Below, one piece after another: positions 48,675 to 51,771 of a DNA stretch of 51,771 nucleotides. The position numbers were made by a program, and so were the translations under genes. This DNA comes from an uncultured Phascolarctobacterium sp. (GTDB lineage: Bacteria > Bacillota > Negativicutes > Acidaminococcales > Acidaminococcaceae), in the NCBI GenBank assembly GCA_905200645.1, contig CAJKLD010000016.1, positions 1 through 51,771 of the forward strand. The letters run 5' to 3'. Numbering within the stretch: position 1 is the first letter of the stretch; every line of letters starts with the position of its first letter. Below the pieces are notes generated by a model that was given only the letters and a program-made list of their open reading frames with translations, ran no database searches and was not told the origin of the DNA.

Positions 48675-49883
48675 TTACAGCTTAATAATTCTACGGCAGA
48701 TATTATATGTATCGCGAGCAATTACCAGCTCTTCGTTAGTAGGAATAACAAAAATTTTTACTCTGGCGCGACGCACGCTGATTTCCTTTTCCTGTCCACG
48801 CACCTTGTTCAGCTCCGGGTCCACGCGCGTGCCCAAATATTCCAAGCCGTTGCAGATTTTATCGCGCATAAAGGGAGAATTTTCTCCCAAGCCAGCCGTA
48901 AACACAATCGCATCCACGCCGCCCATAGCCGCCACATAGCCGCCGATATATTTTTTTACCTTGTAAGCAAAAACGTCAATAGCCAGCTGACTGCGGTCGT
49001 CGCCGCGATTAGCCGCGCTTTCCAAATCGCGGAAGTCGCTGGACAAGCCGCTGATGCCCAAAATGCCGCTACGGCGGTTCAGATAATCGTCAATCTGCTG
49101 CGCCGTCATATTTTCCTTTTCCATTAAAAAAGGAATAATCGCCGGGTCAATCTCGCCGCTGCGCGTACCCATAATCAAGCCCTCCAACGGTGTGTACCCC
49201 ATGCTAGTATCAATGGATTTACCGTATTTGATGGCTGTAATGCTTGCGCCGTTGCCTAAATGGCAGGTAATAATGCGCAAATCGCTCATATGCTCGCCCA
49301 TCAGTTCTGCAGCACGCTGTGCCACATATTTATGGGATGTGCCGTGAAAGCCGTAACGGCGCAAGCCATATTTCACATACATTTCGTAGGGCAGACCGTA
49401 AAGATAAGCGACCTTAGGCATAGTCTGATGAAAAGCCGTATCAAAAACCGCTACCTGAGGAATACCCTTCATAATATTCATGCAGGCCTCAATACCATAA
49501 AGATTGGGCGGATTGTGCAGCGGCGCAATTTCGCTGCAAGCCTTGATGCCGCTCAAAACCTCGCCGGTAATCAGCACGCTGTCCGTAAAGCGTTCGCCGC
49601 CATGCACTACGCGATGGCCTACGGCGTCAATTTCCGACATATCCTTGATAACGCCGTAATCGCTGTTCGTTAAAGCCTTGATAGCCATTTTGATGCCTAC
49701 CACATGATCAGGAATATCTTCTTTTAAATCAATAGTATATTTTCCCGCGGGAGTGTGCTTTAAGGTTGAGCCTTCCATGCCGATACGTTCAATAAGACCC
49801 TTGGCCATAACCTTTTCGCCTTCCATATTTATCAGCTGATATTTTATGGAGGAGCTGCCACAGTTTACAACAAATACAATCAC
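48675..49883 (-). CDS. ackA: Acetate kinase
   Basis: 402 aa. Interconverts acetyl phosphate plus ADP and acetate plus ATP. VFVVNCGSSSIKYQLINM (phosphate-1 motif), VFDTAFHQTMP, GFHGTSHKYVAQRA, LITCHLGNGAS-like IITCHLGNGASITAI and MEKENMTAQQIDDYLNR are signatures. The start is a GTG at 49883 with AGGAGG 6 nt upstream; the longer frames upstream contain that site and are not conserved. No pta gene is adjacent. The divergent neighbour tmcAL uses acetate. Confidence 0.97.
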   Translation of the reverse strand: MIVFVVNCGSSSIKYQLINMEGEKVMAKGLIERIGMEGSTLKHTPAGKYTIDLKEDIPDHVVGIKMAIKALTNSDYGVIKDMSEIDAVGHRVVHGGERFTDSVLITGEVLSGIKACSEIAPLHNPPNLYGIEACMNIMKGIPQVAVFDTAFHQTMPKVAYLYGLPYEMYVKYGLRRYGFHGTSHKYVAQRAAELMGEHMSDLRIITCHLGNGASITAIKYGKSIDTSMGYTPLEGLIMGTRSGEIDPAIIPFLMEKENMTAQQIDDYLNRRSGILGISGLSSDFRDLESAANRGDDRSQLAIDVFAYKVKKYIGGYVAAMGGVDAIVFTAGLGENSPFMRDKICNGLEYLGTRVDPELNKVRGQEKEISVRRARVKIFVIPTNEELVIARDTYNICRRIIKL

Positions 49884-50008
49884 AATATGCCTCCTGCTCA
49901 AGCTATACATCTTTCGCCGCCGACAACTGCCGCCAGCGGTATTCATAGTAATAGTATACATTATTTACCGGAAAATGAACAGATTTATTTTATGTATACA
50001 CGCCAATA

Positions 50009-50089
50009 TGATATAATATGAATGCTTAGCGATTGCGGAGTCGCAGGCGAACGCAGAGCTTAGCAGAACATATACCCTTGCGGAATAAT
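50009..50089 (+). repeat. Dispersed hairpin/promoter element, copy C
   Basis: Full-length copy on the plus strand: TGATATAAT (50009-50017), hairpin 50024-50064 (GCTTAGC/GCTTAGC and TTGCG/CGCAG, apical TCGC-AG-GCGA), then CCCTTGCGGAATAAT ending at 50089. The downstream -10-like hexamer is degraded here (AATAAT), but the upstream TATAAT is intact. It ends 57 bp before the tmcAL start codon. Confidence 0.8.
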
Positions 50090-50145
50090 GTGAATGAAAA
50101 TTTAAGCAAAATTTTTAGCTGACAGCAGCTAGCAGAGGATAAAAA

Positions 50146-51357
50146 ATGATTTACGCAACCGGCATTGTCGCCGAATATAATCCCTTTCACAACGGACACT
50201 TACATCATCTTACAGCGACGAAAAAAATTATCAACCAACCGGTTATCGCCGTTATGAGCGGCAGCTTTATGCAGCGTGGCGAGCCAGCCTGCCTCAATAA
50301 ATGGCTGCGCGCCAAGCTGGCTGTCCAAAACGGCATAGATTTAGTTTTGGAGCTGCCGGTAAATTTTTCTCTGCGCAGCGCCCAATATTTTGCCAGCGGC
50401 GCAGTACAGCTTTTAAACGCCACAGGCTGCGTTTCACACCTCTCCTGCGGCGTAGAATCACCGGAGCAAAATTTTACCGACTTGGCAAAAATAATTACCG
50501 CATCTAAAACGCAGGAATTACTGCGGCAGAAATTAAACCAAGGTCACAGCTACGCTACGGCCTGCGCTGAAGTTTTACAAAAAGCATTAGATAAGCCTAA
50601 CGATATTTTAGCTTTGGAGTACGCTAAAGCGCTTTTAGCTACCGATATCAAACCGCTTTTTATCAAGCGTATTGACAAAGGCTATAACAGCACGGAATTT
50701 AGCGGCAACTTAGCCAGCGCCACTGCTATTAGGCAAGCGTTGGCAATGCAGGAACAGCAAAATTCTTGGCAGCAGGCCGTGCCAAAGACAACCTTGCAGG
50801 CTTTGCTGCAAAGCTCCGTAGGCTGCGACGAAAATTTACTGTGGCAGCTAATCTGCTACCGCCTGCGCCTGTTGTCGCCTGCAGAAATTGCGGCTCGTTG
50901 CCAGTGCAGCGAAGGCTTGGAAAACCTATTAAAGCAAGCGTCGGCTTGTCACTCTTTAAGCGAGGCACTACAGCTCTGCACCAAAAAGCGTTACAGCACC
51001 AGCCGCATTCGCCGCCTGTTCATGCAGCTTTTGCTGGATTCTCCCCGTGCGGCCTTTGAGCAGGCTGCGCCTGCTTACTTGAGAGTTTTAGCGTTTAACG
51101 ATACTGGACGGCAGCTTTTAAAGCAAATGAAGGTCACTGCAACGCTGCCAATTATTACCAAGCTGAACAAAAATTATTCTGCTTACGCGGCGCAGTCTCA
51201 CGCCGATACTCAAGCGCAAATTGCAGCGCAGAATTTGCTGCTGCAAATCCAAGCAGAAATTAAGGCCAGCGACATTTGGAGTATGCTGCAAAAAGAGCAG
51301 GCGCTGAACCGCCCCGGCAACGATTTTTTACTTTCGCCCAGTTATGTGGAGGAATAG
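50146..51357 (+). CDS. tmcAL: tRNA(Met) cytidine acetate ligase
   Basis: 403 aa. Acetylates C34 of elongator tRNA-Met using acetate and ATP. The N-terminal nucleotidyltransferase-like fold has GIVAEYNPFHNGHLHHL (HxGH-type). Further motifs are VIAVMSGSFMQRGEPA, GIDLVLELPVNFSLRSAQYF and IKRIDKGYNSTEFSG with SATAIRQAL, all typical of YlbM/TmcAL. The C-terminal helical domain is complete. AGAGGA precedes the ATG. Its likely promoter lies in dispersed element copy C. Confidence 0.93.
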   Translation: MIYATGIVAEYNPFHNGHLHHLTATKKIINQPVIAVMSGSFMQRGEPACLNKWLRAKLAVQNGIDLVLELPVNFSLRSAQYFASGAVQLLNATGCVSHLSCGVESPEQNFTDLAKIITASKTQELLRQKLNQGHSYATACAEVLQKALDKPNDILALEYAKALLATDIKPLFIKRIDKGYNSTEFSGNLASATAIRQALAMQEQQNSWQQAVPKTTLQALLQSSVGCDENLLWQLICYRLRLLSPAEIAARCQCSEGLENLLKQASACHSLSEALQLCTKKRYSTSRIRRLFMQLLLDSPRAAFEQAAPAYLRVLAFNDTGRQLLKQMKVTATLPIITKLNKNYSAYAAQSHADTQAQIAAQNLLLQIQAEIKASDIWSMLQKEQALNRPGNDFLLSPSYVEE

Positions 51358-51534
51358 AAGTGAGTAGTTGTATATATTCTTAGTGAAACGCAGTTTTTAA
51401 CGCTATCTTCACTCCGTGAAAATATACTCGCCTTGCCCACTTTTGACTCCAATTCTATCGCAAGTATTCTTTCCTATCCTGAATCAGTAGGGATAAATTT
51501 TCTTACTCATTTTCCATTGCTAATAGACAAGCTA

Positions 51535-51559
51535 ACCCCGTCCTCACGGACGGGGTTTC
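51535..51559 (+). terminator. Hairpin, possible tmcAL terminator
   Basis: AACCCCGTCC-TCAC-GGACGGGGTTT at about 51535-51558: a very stable stem but followed by only TTT. It is the first of four hairpins after tmcAL. The stretch 51358-51534 holds nothing I recognise. Confidence 0.45.
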
Positions 51560-51719
51560 AGACTGTAGAAAAACCCATGTTTCTCTCTTTGTTAGGGAAG
51601 CATGGGTTAATTTATTTAGAAGCTGTATTCTGTAACAGCATATCTATTCAAGCAAAATATAGGCATAAAATGGTATGAAAAAAGGCCGCCTCTCGGCGAC
51701 CTTTTTCGACAGTCTGAAA
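51556..51719. mobile_element. MITE-like element or insertion-sequence remnant
   Basis: TTTCAGACTGTAGAAAAA (51556-51573) and the reverse complement of 51702-51719 agree at 17 of 18 positions. They bracket 164 bp with no convincing gene. Inside is a hairpin AACCCATG..CATGGGTT (about 51572-51609), and near the right end AAAAAGGTCGCC-type pairing (51678-51706). Terminal inverted repeats of this size with a short non-coding interior suggest a MITE or a solo remnant of an IS. No target duplication is evident. Confidence 0.5.
51678..51706 (+). terminator. Hairpin with T-run inside the MITE-like element
   Basis: AAAAAAGGCCGCC-TCTC-GGCGACCTTTTT: GGCCGCC pairs with GGCGACC (one mismatch), followed by TTTTT. 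A good intrinsic terminator shape. Confidence 0.6.
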
Positions 51720-51749
51720 GAACCATACCAATAGGTATGGTTCTTTTTC
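51719..51749 (+). terminator. Hairpin with T-run at the right edge
   Basis: AGAACCATACC-AATA-GGTATGGTTCT perfect 11-bp stem followed by TTTTT. It directly abuts the right inverted repeat of the MITE-like element. Confidence 0.7.
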
Positions 51750-51771
51750 TAACCGGCAGCTTTCTATCCTC

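Noticed and set aside
51433..51678. Plus-strand open frame of 81 codons
   Set aside because: It runs through two hairpins and into the MITE-like element, without a ribosome-binding site. Not a gene.

Overview
The window is a compact, housekeeping-rich stretch of a low-to-mid GC bacterial chromosome. Almost everything is on the minus strand; only four protein genes (a membrane-anchored hypothetical, rpmB, a DUF1858 gene, tmcAL) are on the plus strand. Gene content points to a non-sporulating member of the Firmicutes, class Negativicutes. The evidence is an meso-DAP type MurE, hfq next to miaA, RNase Y, DUF881 and small basic protein beside ftsQ/ftsZ, nrdR directly after ftsZ with no spoIIGA-sigE-sigG between them, and a PduO-type cobalamin adenosyltransferase. 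Acidaminococcaceae (Phascolarctobacterium-like) is my best guess, an inference from content and style only.

Layout. 1-640: a five-tRNA operon (Asp-Phe-Gly-Cys-Leu, minus) with a consensus promoter and a terminator. 0.6-8.1 kb: an unrecognised protein, xpt with a decayed purine permease fragment behind it, a DUF2130 coiled-coil protein, pduO, ndk, htpX, a SRPBCC protein, a class III aminotransferase and a small XRE regulator. 8.3-18.5 kb: a polysaccharide deacetylase-like protein, xerD, hfq, and the miaB-mutS-mutL-methyltransferase-miaA chain with overlapping or touching genes. 18.7-25 kb: a membrane-anchored protein (+), a TVP38-family membrane protein, recG, rpmB (+), a zinc-ribbon protein and rny. 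25.2-31.5 kb: recA-recX behind a promoter containing a LexA-like box, then hslO and a complete riboflavin operon ribD-ribE-ribBA-ribH under an FMN riboswitch. 31.6-47.3 kb: rmuC, then nrdR-ftsZ-sbp-DUF881-ftsQ-ddl-murC-murG-murD-mraY-murF-murE-ftsL-rsmH-mraZ, a division and cell wall cluster read from mraZ downwards, headed by a promoter and MraZ-type repeats. 47.5-51.4 kb: DUF1858 gene (+), rpmF-yceD, ackA and the divergent tmcAL (+). 51.4-51.8 kb: non-coding, with stacked hairpins and a MITE-like inverted repeat.

Most interesting signals. (1) An approximately 65-85 bp dispersed element occurs three times (about 3683-3745, 7631-7711, 50009-50089), always in the same orientation and ending 57-65 bp before a start codon (DUF2130 gene, aminotransferase, tmcAL). 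Its core folds as a hairpin, and paired bases differ between copies in compensating ways. It ends in an extended -10-like motif. It looks like a small structured, promoter-bearing repeat. (2) The cell-wall cluster lacks ftsI/spoVD, ftsW, murB and ftsA. The ftsL-murE gap holds a duplicated ribosome-binding site around a perfect hairpin. (3) rny has its only good Shine-Dalgarno sequence inside the longest reading frame, exactly placed for an AUU start. (4) A 44-bp tandem duplication lies upstream of mraZ. (5) A 164-bp MITE-like element lies at the right end. No CRISPR array, prophage or complete insertion sequence was seen.
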